From assembly GCF_003432385.1 (NCBI RefSeq), contig NZ_CP031841.1, positions 3,263,579 to 3,327,578 of the forward strand: 64,000 bases of DNA, written 5' to 3'. Both the position numbers and the translations under genes were made by a program. The notes under the pieces are model-generated. The model ran no database searches. It saw nothing but the letters and a program-made list of their open reading frames with translations, and had not been told where the DNA came from. This stretch comes from Breoghania sp. L-A4 (GTDB taxonomy: Bacteria > Pseudomonadota > Alphaproteobacteria > Rhizobiales > Stappiaceae). Shown in pieces: positions 29,744 through 37,964 of the stretch (positions are counted from its first letter, which is position 1; each line of letters starts with the position of its first letter).

Positions 29744-30490
29744 TTATTGCGCGCGGCCGGCGCGCGGCACCGGGTCGAACAGGGAAAACAGCGCCAGCCC
29801 GGCAAGAAAGCCGCCGATATGCGCTTCCCAGGCGATGGAGCCCGACTGACCCGCGAGCTGCACCGAGCCGAGGCCGAACAGCAGGTTCACGCCGAACCAC
29901 ACGCCGAGAAACGTCAGCACGCGCGGATTGGAAAGCGCCTGCAGCAGCGATACGGCAGGCAGCCGGTAGGCAATGTCCTCGCGAAACCGGTAAGTGCCCA
30001 GCGGCCCACCCGGCTCGAACACGAACCGCGCGGCCGCCGCCATATGCGCGGAAATCGCCGCCGAGGCGCCGACCATTGGAATGGGCTCCCCGAAATGCGC
30101 GGCCAGATGCAGCCCCGCCCCGGCCGCCGCCGCCACAGCGGAAAACACCAGGAATCGCATCGTTCCGAAGCGCCGCGCCACCGCGCTGCCGAAGACCGCG
30201 AGCCACAGGCTGTTGACAACCAGATGCATGGTCCCGCCGTGCAGGAACGCGTAGCTCACGAAGGTCCACAGATCCGCTCCCGCGCCGCCCGGCAGCATGC
30301 CCTGAACGCCGGCCTCCGAGGCATAGCGCAGCGGCAGGAACGCAAAGGTCAGCAGAAACTCGAAGTCCGCGTCCGTCGAGAGCAGAAAGGTGCGCCCGAG
30401 GTGCACCGCGACGAGAATGCCGATCAGCCAGACGACGACACCCGGCATGTGAAAAATCGGTTCGCGCTGCGCGTGTGCGTCGTCAGTCAT
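29744..30490 (-). CDS. Rhomboid-family intramembrane serine protease
   Basis: The 248-residue protein has six or seven membrane segments. The nucleophile is probably S143 in VGASAAISAHMAAA and the base H224 in WEAHIGGFLAGLALF; N93 in MHLVVNSLWL matches the oxyanion asparagine. The motif reads GASA where canonical rhomboids have GxSG. Start follows AAGGAG. It may cleave membrane proteins within the bilayer; the substrate is unknown. Confidence 0.9.
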   Translation of the reverse strand: MTDDAHAQREPIFHMPGVVVWLIGILVAVHLGRTFLLSTDADFEFLLTFAFLPLRYASEAGVQGMLPGGAGADLWTFVSYAFLHGGTMHLVVNSLWLAVFGSAVARRFGTMRFLVFSAVAAAAGAGLHLAAHFGEPIPMVGASAAISAHMAAAARFVFEPGGPLGTYRFREDIAYRLPAVSLLQALSNPRVLTFLGVWFGVNLLFGLGSVQLAGQSGSIAWEAHIGGFLAGLALFSLFDPVPRAGRAQ

Positions 30491-30692
30491 CGCGGTCTCC
30501 TTGCCGTCGTGCCCGAACGCGGCCGCGGCGGTTTCCCCGCCGGGCCATGGGCATGTTGGTTCTATATGGGGTCGATACCGCGCGTGCAACGCCGCCGGGG
30601 ACCGCCGGCGCGCGGCGGCGGCGGCACTCGGACCCGTGCCAACCCGCGCTGGTTCCCTTGCACGGACCGCGCGGGCTGCAACCCGTGACAAC

Positions 30693-30733
30693 AAAAAGGC
30701 CGCCCGGGCTGCTTTCGCAACACCCGGACGGCC
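30693..30733 (-). terminator. Orphan intrinsic terminator
   Basis: On the minus strand: GGCCGTCCGGG, about 14 bases of loop, CCCGGGCGGCC, then TTTTTGT. The stem is 11 bases with one mismatch. No protein gene precedes it on this strand for over 300 bases, and the rhomboid gene lies beyond it. Confidence 0.75.
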
Positions 30734-30890
30734 CGTCACGCCCCCTGTGCTCCCCGCACAAACGCAATATTTTCAAAGCGTTGACCGTCCTGTATCGGCC
30801 CCGCGTTGTTGCCAGGAGTGTGCTGCAGCGCGTCCGGCGCTGCAACGTCAAGCTTTCGTTAACCCTAACAAGCGGTAAACCGCACCGCTT
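30734..30890 (-). ncRNA. Candidate small RNA ending at the orphan terminator
   Basis: Inferred from the terminator at 30693-30733. The minus strand here has TTGACG near 30850 and no ribosome-bound reading frame. The 5' end is not defined by sequence; the interval given is the likely body only. Confidence 0.35.
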
Positions 30891-31113
30891 TTGAAATGTG
30901 GCACCCGCTGGCACGTAACCTGCTCTTAACCATTGCATGCGGGCGCAGCGTCCCGGACTGGACCGATTTTCGGCCCAGATCGACACGCGGCACTCGCGTT
31001 GGGGCATCTTCCGGCGACGTGGATTTGCATCAACTCATTGAATTCAGTGCGATATCCGGTCGCGCAGACGACATTCGAAAAACGAAACGCTTCTGCAGTG
31101 GGGCTTGCAACCA

Positions 31114-31746
31114 ATGAAACACGCATCGACACAGGCGCTTTACGACTACTGGAACCGCTTGCGCGGCAGCCAGCCCGCGCCGGAACGCAGCGACATTGAG
31201 CCGGGCGATATCCGCGGCATCCTCGGCGACACCTTCATCCTGGAAGCCGTCTCGCGCCAGAATTACCGTTTCCGCCTGGCCGGCACCCGCATGTGCGCCG
31301 CCTACTGCCGCGAACTGAAAGGCCGGGATTTCCTGAAGACCTGGAGCGTGCAGGATGTCGAGGCCATGACGACCATGCTGGCCGCGATCACCGATGATGC
31401 CGCCGCCGCCGTCCTCGGCGTGGAAGGCCGCACCGACCGCAACCAGACTCTCGACATGGAAATGATCCTGCTGCCGCTACGCATGCGCGGCGAAGGCTTC
31501 TCCCGCATTCTCGGTGTCTGCGCGCCGATGGAGAAGCCCTACTGGATCGGCATGCACCCGGTGACCAGCCAGTCGATTTCCAGCCTGCGGCTGATCTGGC
31601 CGGACGAACAGCCCTACTTCCTGCGCCAGGCCGCGCAACAGAACACGCTCGCCACCGGGCCGGTCACTGGCGATCCGGTGACGGCGGAACTTCAACAGCG
31701 CCGCCGTGTCGGCCATCTCATGGTCTATGAAGGCGGCAAGAGCTGA
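31114..31746 (+). CDS. PAS_5-family protein
   Basis: The 210-residue protein belongs to an alphaproteobacterial PAS-like family (PAS_5). The core is LYDYWNRLRGSQPAPERSDIEPGDIRGILGDTFILEAVSRQNYRFRLAGTRMCAAYCRELKGRDFL. It has no output domain. Members are probably ligand sensors; their signal is unknown. ATG 31114 is preferred over an in-frame TTG 9 bases upstream. It is convergent with the PilZ gene. Confidence 0.88.
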   Translation: MKHASTQALYDYWNRLRGSQPAPERSDIEPGDIRGILGDTFILEAVSRQNYRFRLAGTRMCAAYCRELKGRDFLKTWSVQDVEAMTTMLAAITDDAAAAVLGVEGRTDRNQTLDMEMILLPLRMRGEGFSRILGVCAPMEKPYWIGMHPVTSQSISSLRLIWPDEQPYFLRQAAQQNTLATGPVTGDPVTAELQQRRRVGHLMVYEGGKS

Positions 31747-31793
31747 TCTCACGCGAACAGCGCCGCGCCGTCTCCGAGTGCGGCCCGCTTGGG

Positions 31794-32426
31794 TCAGATG
31801 GTGATCTGGTTCTTCAGGACATTGATGTTCTGGACCGCGCCGAACTCCACCGCGACGCCGTCCTCGGTGTGACGGATGACGCGCGCGCGCATCTTGCCCA
31901 GACTGATCGCCGTGCCGATCGCGGGCTTGACCTCGATCGCCAGCGCTGCGCCGGACATCGAGACGTCGACCACCCGGCACGGATACTCGCGTCCGTCGGG
32001 AAGAATGATCCGCGATGCGGAGCTGTCGGGCGTGAAGCGGTCGTGGCGGCGATCTTCCGGCAGGTTGAGCTCGTGCCGGTTGGCGAGCCACGTCAACTGG
32101 CTGGCCAGTTTGTCGCGCTTGCGCGCGGTCGCATTGAGCGTCATCGCGAAACCGCCCTCGATATGGCGGACGATCTTGCCCTCGATGCGGCCGAGATGAT
32201 CGATGTAGGCGATCACACGTTCGCCGACCTCCCCGGTGACCGGCGCGATCAGCGCGGCGCCGCCGGGAGACATGTCGCTTACCTGGCAAGGATATTCGCG
32301 TCGGTTTTCCAGCATGAAGCGGCCAAGAAGACTCACACCGACGCGCTGATGACGGCGCCGGTCCTGCTTCCTCGCAGCTATATTTGCAACACGAGCATTG
32401 GCCTGAGCTGACCTCATGTCGGCCAT
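31794..32426 (-). CDS. Tandem PilZ-domain protein
   Basis: Cytoplasmic protein of 210 residues with two PilZ folds. The first spans about 22-110 (QDRRRHQRVGVSLLGRF, the RxxxR c-di-GMP arginines, and DMSPGGAALIAP, the D-x-S-x-x-G element). The second spans about 120-205 (EDRRHDRF and DVSMSGAALAIE). Both keep the binding residues in recognisable form, so two c-di-GMP sites are possible. AGGAGAC precedes the start; ATG 32417 gives better spacing. A CtrA-like box lies 77 bases upstream. The GGDEF/EAL protein at 61762 could supply the ligand. Confidence 0.88.
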   Translation of the reverse strand: MADMRSAQANARVANIAARKQDRRRHQRVGVSLLGRFMLENRREYPCQVSDMSPGGAALIAPVTGEVGERVIAYIDHLGRIEGKIVRHIEGGFAMTLNATARKRDKLASQLTWLANRHELNLPEDRRHDRFTPDSSASRIILPDGREYPCRVVDVSMSGAALAIEVKPAIGTAISLGKMRARVIRHTEDGVAVEFGAVQNINVLKNQITI

Positions 32427-32502
32427 GTCTCCTAACTGACTGCCGATAATGCCCGGCGCGTGACAGCGTTTCACAGATCGCGTCACGCTAGCGCGCGCGT
32501 GG

Positions 32503-32517
32503 TTAACAAGCGGTTAG
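32503..32517. promoter_or_regulatory. CtrA-like box upstream of the PilZ gene
   Basis: TTAACAAGCGGTTAG; on the minus strand CTAA-N7-TTAA, one base from the full CtrA consensus. Position, about 77 bases before the PilZ start, fits a promoter-proximal site. Confidence 0.55.
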
Positions 32518-33059
32518 AAATGCGGCGGCGCGGTGACGATTGCGCGGCTGCAGTGCAAAACTGCTTAATGACGCAGCGGCCCGATCGCCGGATGGATTGT
32601 TTCCCGCTCCCGGCCGGCTGCCGCGTCCAGGTCCTTGACCGGCCGCTCCGCGTAAGGGGCGCAGCCGCCATCGCACAGCCATGTAGCATTAAATGCAACT
32701 GCGCAAAGCGCGGGAACGACAGCTCCAGCCCCGAACGGACGGATCGCGGCGACTTTTCATTGCATGATTCCATCTGTTTTTCGGCTTTTTTTGGCCGCAT
32801 TTGCAGCGCGGTCAACGCACCTGACGCCCCCGCCGGCCCCGCGGCGCTGCGTGCCCGCCGCCGGCATCTGACGCCGTGCGCCGCGATCGGCGCAAACGGG
32901 GCCCCGGGTGCCGCGAGCGCCTTCCTCACGAAATATCAGAGGCTTAGTCCTCCCCCAGTCGCCGCGGACGGACGCCGGCAATAGAGAAAGAAAAAGTTTG
33001 ATTCAAATTTGATCAAAAACAGAATAAACATTGATTTTTCTTTGCAGATTATTTGAATA

Positions 33060-33091
33060 AATAACTTCTATTGTTTGTATAAATAGTTATT
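33060..33091. promoter_or_regulatory. Inverted repeat in the BTLCP promoter region
   Basis: AATAACT and AGTTATT separated by 18 bases, in AT-rich DNA about 70-100 bases before the BTLCP start. The spacing suits a dimeric regulator, but none is identified. Confidence 0.4.
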
Positions 33092-33157
33092 GCGCGGTTT
33101 AGCTCAGTATAAAAACCAAGGCCATACAGTCATTCCCGGCACATTGGAGGGTTTGAC

Positions 33158-33775
33158 ATGGTTTTCTCGAAAGTTTCTTTGGCACTTGCATTCGGACTTG
33201 CGATTGGCGCTGGATTCAACAGCAACGCCGATGCGGCTCCGGGCCAACCGTTGTTCATGCACGTGGGCGGCGCGGCATCCGCGCCGGTCGGTCACATTGA
33301 ATTCTGCAAGCGCGAGACGCGTGACTGCCGGGTGACGGCGCGCAAGCCCGTGACCATGCATCTGACGCGACAGCGCTGGGATGAACTGCTTGCGGTCAAC
33401 GCCAGCGTCAACAACACGGTGGCTCCGGTCACCGACCAGGATCTCTACGCACGCGCCGAGCTTTGGACCTATCCCAATGGCGCGGGCGATTGCGAGGATT
33501 ACGTGCTGGAAAAGCGGCGCACGCTGATCAACGCCGGTTGGCCCGCGGGTTCGCTGCTGATCACCGTTGTGCGCGACAGCGACGGCGGTGGACACGCCGT
33601 CCTCACCGCACGCACCGATCGTGGCGATCTGATCCTCGACAACCAGATCGAGGCGGTGCTGCCGTGGTACCGCACGCCTTACCGCTACATCAAAAGACAA
33701 TCGGAGACCAACGCGGCTCAATGGCGGAGCATTTCCGACCAGCGCGTCGGAGCCGTGGCGAGCATCGGCGGATAG
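33158..33775 (+). CDS. Exported transglutaminase-like cysteine peptidase (BTLCP)
   Basis: The 205-residue protein has a signal peptide (MVFSKVSLALAFGLAIGAGFNSNADA, cleavage near 27) and a bacterial transglutaminase-like peptidase fold. The catalytic triad is C112 in GAGDCEDYV, H146 in GGGHAVLTART and D161 in LILDNQ. In gammaproteobacteria the homologue LapG cleaves the adhesin LapA under c-di-GMP control; here the neighbours are different, so the substrate is unknown, although a giant surface protein is encoded at 51572. The AT-rich upstream region suggests specific regulation. Confidence 0.92.
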   Translation: MVFSKVSLALAFGLAIGAGFNSNADAAPGQPLFMHVGGAASAPVGHIEFCKRETRDCRVTARKPVTMHLTRQRWDELLAVNASVNNTVAPVTDQDLYARAELWTYPNGAGDCEDYVLEKRRTLINAGWPAGSLLITVVRDSDGGGHAVLTARTDRGDLILDNQIEAVLPWYRTPYRYIKRQSETNAAQWRSISDQRVGAVASIGG

Positions 33776-33854
33776 GTCCCCGCGTATCAGCCGATGCCTT
33801 GCGAATTGGACACCCGGTCACGTCCCCCTCCCCGCCCCCGACCGGGTGCGCCAA

Positions 33855-33883
33855 AGCCGGTCCGCTGTGCCAGCGGACCGGCT
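33855..33883 (+). terminator. Strong hairpin between the BTLCP and gamma-CA genes
   Basis: Perfect 13-base stem AGCCGGTCCGCTG / CAGCGGACCGGCT with a TGC loop, 80 bases after the BTLCP stop and 43 bases before the end of the convergent gamma-CA gene. There is no long U-run, so it may act in both directions. Confidence 0.6.
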
Positions 33884-33925
33884 AACTTTCCGGGGACATT
33901 TTTCAGAAGATCGATCACGCGGCGC

Positions 33926-34453
33926 TCAGACAGGCACAAGCCCGTCCGCATAGCGCCGCCATTTGGCGACATAGCCCGCCGCGGAGCGCATCAGCCCCTG
34001 TCCGGCGTCCGCGTCCAGCGTGCGCACCACCTTGCCCGGCATGCCCATCACCAGGGAATTGTCGGGAATTTCCTTGCCCTCGGGTATCAGCGCATTGGCG
34101 CCGATGAGGCAATTGCGGCCGATCTTCGCGCCGTTGAGCAACGTCGCGCCCATGCCGATCAGCGAGTTGTCGCCGATCGTGCAGCCGTGCAGCATCGCCA
34201 TGTGGCCGATGGTGCAATCGGCGCCGATGGTCAGCGGAAAGCCCGGGTCGGTGTGCAACACGCAGCCGTCCTGGATGTTGGAACGCGCGCCGAGTCGGAT
34301 CGGCTCATTGTCGCCGCGCAGAACCGCCTTCCACCAGATGCTGGCGTCTTCCTCGACAATGACGTTGCCGATCAGCACCGCATCCGGCGCGATCCAGAAC
34401 GTGCCGTCCGGCGGCAGCTGGGGCGCAATCCCCTCGAAAGCATAGATGGTCAC
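33926..34453 (-). CDS. Gamma-class carbonic anhydrase-like hexapeptide protein
   Basis: Left-handed beta-helix protein of 175 residues. The three metal-binding histidines of gamma carbonic anhydrases are present at about 67, 84 and 89 ([19 protein letters not shown]). RGDN at 46-49 is also conserved. The start is the GTG at 34453, behind AGGAG with 6-base spacing and matching family N-termini (MTIYAFEG). Related proteins (YrdA/PaaY/CaiE) may hydrate CO2 or hydrolyse thioesters. Confidence 0.9.
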   Translation of the reverse strand: MTIYAFEGIAPQLPPDGTFWIAPDAVLIGNVIVEEDASIWWKAVLRGDNEPIRLGARSNIQDGCVLHTDPGFPLTIGADCTIGHMAMLHGCTIGDNSLIGMGATLLNGAKIGRNCLIGANALIPEGKEIPDNSLVMGMPGKVVRTLDADAGQGLMRSAAGYVAKWRRYADGLVPV

Positions 34454-34508
34454 GTCGTCTCCTGCCCCGTTTGCGCGCGGCTCGCGTGGCGCGCCTGCAC
34501 GGGAGGTC

Positions 34509-34835
34509 TCAAACCGTGTGCGCGACGGCAAGCGCGAATTGCAGGATGACGATCCCCGAGCACAGGCTCCACATGCCGGCGATCGTGGAACTGGCAACCA
34601 GCCAGCCCAGAGGCCGCTGCTCGATACGGCGTCCGCGAATGGCGTTGCGCATGATGATGAAGGGGCCAGCGAACAGGCACACGAAAATGGCCGAGACGAT
34701 CGCGCCGATGGTCTCGGCGCCGAAATCGAACCGCGGCGGACTGTTTTTCAGCAACTGGTACAGGCTGCCGATAATGCCGGCGCAGACAAATCCGGTACAC
34801 ACCGCGTAACTCGCGACAATAAGATCCCAAGGCAC
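34509..34835 (-). CDS. Small membrane protein, possibly CtrA-controlled
   Basis: About 108 residues with four hydrophobic segments ([76 protein letters not shown]). The GTG at 34835 follows GAGGAG by 7 bases; an ATG at 34850 lacks a ribosome site. A perfect CtrA box lies about 40-55 bases upstream. The family is not recognised by name but looks like a conserved alphaproteobacterial membrane protein. Confidence 0.75.
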   Translation of the reverse strand: MPWDLIVASYAVCTGFVCAGIIGSLYQLLKNSPPRFDFGAETIGAIVSAIFVCLFAGPFIIMRNAIRGRRIEQRPLGWLVASSTIAGMWSLCSGIVILQFALAVAHTV

Positions 34836-34891
34836 CCCAACACTCCTCATTCAGCCGCGTCGCCATGCGTCATCGTGCGACGGCCCCGATA

Positions 34892-34906
34892 TTAACATAT
34901 CATTAA
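34892..34906. promoter_or_regulatory. CtrA-binding site (TTAA-N7-TTAA)
   Basis: TTAACATATCATTAA is a perfect TTAA-N7-TTAA box directly upstream of the small membrane protein gene on the minus strand. Confidence 0.65.
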
Positions 34907-35179
34907 GCAATGACCGTGCCGGGATGGAGCCAGATCCGCCGTGGGCGAGCGAGCGCCACGGGCTTCCGGCCCGCGCGAAAGAATTCATCTTTTATGTCAG
35001 AGGTTTGCAGAATTTTGGGAAGTGCCTGGGGAGCCGTGGACGCATCGATCCATCGCGGTCCGGGCTCTCCGCCGGCTCCCGGAGCATTCCCCGGGAGCGG
35101 CTTTGGGACAGCTCCGGGCGCAACGCCAGCCCCGCCTTCGTCCCACTTTGAAACAGCAGCCTGTCCGCGACAGGCTCGC

Positions 35180-35395
35180 CTATGCCTCGTCGAGATCCAT
35201 CTCGAGGATCGCCATCTGGAAGCTCCAGCTCAGATCCTCGTCCTCGTCGTCGCGATAGAGCACACCGATGAATTCCTCGCCGATGTAGACCTCGGCTGAA
35301 TCGTCCTTGCGGGGCCGCGCCCTGATCGAAATCGCCGGAAGGTCGAACTTCCGCTGCAGATAGGCTTGAAGTTTGGCGATTTCCTGTGGCTTCAC
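35180..35395 (-). CDS. DUF3126 protein
   Basis: The 71-residue cytoplasmic protein of DUF3126, an alphaproteobacterial family, reads IAKLQAYLQRKFDLPAISIRARPRKDDSAEVYIGEEFIGVLYRDDEDEDLSWSFQMAILEMDL, almost the whole family domain. The GTG start at 35395 (VKPQEIAK) follows AAAGGAG closely. Function unknown. It precedes cysE on the same strand in reverse order, with 138 bases between. Confidence 0.9.
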   Translation of the reverse strand: MKPQEIAKLQAYLQRKFDLPAISIRARPRKDDSAEVYIGEEFIGVLYRDDEDEDLSWSFQMAILEMDLDEA

Positions 35396-35532
35396 CGGTT
35401 GTCTCCTTTGAAGGCTGTCGTGAAACGGCCGTGCTGGGCTGGAAATGTCACGAAATTGCGGCGCGTGCGGCATACCCGCCGCGCGAACATGCTCCGCGCA
35501 GCTAAACCACGATCGGGCGGTGATGCCAACTG

Positions 35533-36372
35533 TCAGCCGTCGCTTTTCTCGGCCTTTTCACCAAGCAGCTGGTCCATCGACCGCGACGGCTCGGCGCAAC
35601 CGGCCTTGCCGACGATGCGCGCCGGGACCCCCGCCACGGTGGTGTTGGGGGGCACAGGCGCCAGCACGACGGAGCCCGACGCCACCCGCGAGCAGCAGCC
35701 GACCTCGAAGTTGCCGAGGATCTTCGCGCCCGCGCCGATCAGCACGCCGCGGCGGATTTTCGGGTGCCGGTCGCCGCGCACCTTGCCGGTGCCGCCCAGC
35801 GTCACCCCCTGCAGGATGGAGACCTCGTCCTCGATGACCGCCGTCATGCCGACGACGATGCCGGTTGCGTGGTCGAAGAAGATGCCGCGCCCGACGGGCA
35901 CCGCGGGATGGATATCGACCTGAAACACTTCCGAGACCCGCGACTGCAGGAACAGCGCCATGTCCTCGCGGCCGCGGCCCCACAGCCAGTGCGCCAAACG
36001 GTGCGACTGCAGCGCATGGAAGCCCTTGAAATAGAGCATCGGCTCGATGAAGCGCGTGCAGGCGGGATCGCGGTCGCAGACGGCGGCCAGATCCACGCGG
36101 AAGATCGCCGCAATCTCGGGATCGTCGTCGAGCGCGTCGTGATAGGTCTGGCGGATCAGCGCGCCGGACACCGCCGCATGGTCCAGCCGGTCGGCGATAC
36201 GGTGCACGACCGCGTCCTCGAGCCGCCGGTGATTGAGGATATTCTCATGCAGAAAGCCGCCCAGAACGGGCTCGCGCGCGACGGCGGCTTCCGCTTCGGC
36301 GCGCAGTTGATCCCAAACGGGATCGTGACTGGCGATACCGGGCTTCCCGGCAAGGCGTGTCGATTGGGTCAT
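35533..36372 (-). CDS. cysE: Serine O-acetyltransferase
   Basis: Makes O-acetylserine for cysteine synthesis. The 279-residue protein has the helical N-terminal SATase domain (about 15-110) followed by the hexapeptide beta-helix. Conserved residues include the catalytic Asp/His in DIHPAVPVGRGIFFDHATGIVVG and GGTGK in LQGVTLGGTGKVRGDRHPKI. The C-terminal tail ends EKAEKSDG and lacks the terminal isoleucine that in many SATases inserts into cysteine synthase. GAGGAG precedes the start. Confidence 0.95.
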   Translation of the reverse strand: MTQSTRLAGKPGIASHDPVWDQLRAEAEAAVAREPVLGGFLHENILNHRRLEDAVVHRIADRLDHAAVSGALIRQTYHDALDDDPEIAAIFRVDLAAVCDRDPACTRFIEPMLYFKGFHALQSHRLAHWLWGRGREDMALFLQSRVSEVFQVDIHPAVPVGRGIFFDHATGIVVGMTAVIEDEVSILQGVTLGGTGKVRGDRHPKIRRGVLIGAGAKILGNFEVGCCSRVASGSVVLAPVPPNTTVAGVPARIVGKAGCAEPSRSMDQLLGEKAEKSDG

Positions 36373-36553
36373 CCCATGCTCCTCGCATCATCTCGCGCAC
36401 CAGGCAGCGCGCCCGGACATTCGATCCGGCATTCGGTCAAGCGCTTCGCCCACTATACGCCAAAACGCCCACAGGCGGCCATCAGCCTAAGCGGCAAGTC
36501 TTGCATATAGGTTGCCCGCCGGCTCTCGCCAAAAGGAACGAGCCCGATGACCG

Positions 36554-37339
36554 TTACACCGGCGGCCCGCCATCCTTCGACGCGCCGCAGCACGGACAAC
36601 AGGTGTCCGGATCGCCGACGACGAAATCCATGATGGTCTCCTCGCATTGCGCGTCGCCTTCGCTGGGAAGGTGCGTGCGCAACGTCAGGCGCATGGTCTC
36701 GCCGGCCGCGGCGCCGGGTCGCGCCCGCACGGTGAACTCGAACGCCGCCGGGTATGGGCCCTTCGGCGCGGGACCGGGAAAATCGAGATCCCATCCCGGA
36801 GGCACCTCCAGCGCGGCGGTGACCTTGAGCGCCTCCACCTTGTCGAAGCCAACGCCGACCAGCGAGCTGTACGGCAATTTTTCGCCCGGGCGCATCGAGA
36901 CGCGCCGCGGACGGGTGTAGGTCAGCGTCGGCGAATAGAAATTGCCGCGGCCTCCGGACTGGACATCTCCATCGCTGTCCTTGGTGGTGCCTCCAACGGC
37001 GATGAACTCCTGCCCGTCGAGCGGCCGTCCGCGCAAGGTACAGCATACATCAATGGTGCCGTTCGCCTCGATCACGACATTGCCGCCGGCATCGCGGATA
37101 ACACGGCGCCTGGGCACCGTGATGCTTCGGGTGCAAATCGTGCTGATGATCGCACCCGGAGGCGTCCCCGGTGTCGTGTCGCGATCCTGATAGTACAGCG
37201 TCACGCTGGTATCGACATCCGCCGACCCGTCATCGTTCTCGACCGTCACGCAAATCGTATAGGTCGTGACGTCGCGTCTCGTGTCGGGGTCTCGCCGCGT
37301 CCGCGAGCTGACGCGCGGCGTTCCAAATTTCAAGGTCAT
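36554..37339 (-). CDS. Hypothetical protein with cysteine-rich C-terminus
   Basis: The 261-residue protein is beta-rich (TTYTICVTVENDDGSADVDTSVTLYYQDRDTTPGT) and looks like two immunoglobulin-like sheets. It has no signal peptide. The last 20 residues contain a DTCCPCCG motif that could bind metal. It starts behind GGAG at 8 bases. No family is recognised. The 625-base upstream region is unusually rich in GANTC sites. Confidence 0.65.
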   Translation of the reverse strand: MTLKFGTPRVSSRTRRDPDTRRDVTTYTICVTVENDDGSADVDTSVTLYYQDRDTTPGTPPGAIISTICTRSITVPRRRVIRDAGGNVVIEANGTIDVCCTLRGRPLDGQEFIAVGGTTKDSDGDVQSGGRGNFYSPTLTYTRPRRVSMRPGEKLPYSSLVGVGFDKVEALKVTAALEVPPGWDLDFPGPAPKGPYPAAFEFTVRARPGAAAGETMRLTLRTHLPSEGDAQCEETIMDFVVGDPDTCCPCCGASKDGGPPV

Positions 37340-37964
37340 GAAATCAACTCCATTCATCGGCGGCCAAACAGGCTGCATCCATGGGAGTGTTGCGGCGGTC
37401 GGGATATCGGACCCGCTCGGCGTTGCCTCGCCGCCGCATGGGAGCGCGCGCCCCAGTCGTGGGCTGCGCGCAAGCCACGCTTGATCATCGCACTTCGCGC
37501 CCGCCCTGTCAGCTTTACGGGGCACCACGCCATGGGCGCCGCCGTTCAACAACACGCCGCAGCCCGTCTTGAATCACCGTCTCAGGCTCTTGAAGTGATG
37601 ATGGCGCCAGGAGCTTGCACGGCGCAGTCACACCGCAAGAGCCAGCCGCAAGCGATTCAAACGACTCGCGATTTCAGCCCGCGTTCAAGTGGATTCACCG
37701 CATGAGGAAGCCCGGTCGGCAGCCGTGCGTTCAACCTGATTCATCGCATGAAGTCCCGCCGCCGCACCCAATACCTGAAGACGTTGACTCAAGATGACAG
37801 GCCCGGAGCTGCGGCGGGCGGCAAGCGCCACGTGCCAAGCGACTCCGCGGACTCGCCTTTCGCCGCCCGGCGCATGCGCGGAAATACCCATGCCGCTCAC
37901 CCGGGCGCCTGAATCATTTTATCCGCAAATATGCGTAAGTATCGGCAACAACTGAGAAATTCAC
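37340..37964. promoter_or_regulatory. Non-coding region with a dense GANTC (CcrM site) cluster
   Basis: No gene is supported here. Nine GANTC sites lie between 37571 and 37915: 37571, 37654, 37663, 37692, 37738, 37786, 37841, 37850 and 37911. Two belong to a repeated 16-mer (GATTCAYCGCATGARG, at 37692 and 37738). The region is upstream of the 261-residue gene, so methylation could affect that promoter. Confidence 0.5.

Larger units (their letters stand above)
30491..31113. other. Long intergenic region containing an orphan terminator
   Basis: About 620 bases between the divergent rhomboid and PAS_5 genes. A strong minus-strand intrinsic terminator lies at 30693-30733 with no gene ending into it, so a small RNA is likely immediately to its right. 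TTAACC half-sites occur at about 30858 and 30928. Confidence 0.5.
32427..33157. other. Long regulatory intergenic region
   Basis: About 730 bases between divergent PilZ and BTLCP genes. It holds a CtrA-like box at 32503-32517, then GC-rich sequence without a gene, then an abrupt AT-rich stretch from 32985 to about 33110. The AT-rich part has a motif shared with 60681 and an inverted repeat at 33060-33091. Confidence 0.55.

Noticed and set aside
33095-33120. A tRNA start (GCGCGGTTTAGCTCAG)
   Set aside because: Resembles an acceptor and D-arm, but no anticodon arm, T-arm or 3' acceptor follows.
34910-35299. A 129-codon plus-strand frame
   Set aside because: Pro/Gly/Ala-rich composition and overlap with the DUF3126 gene on the other strand.
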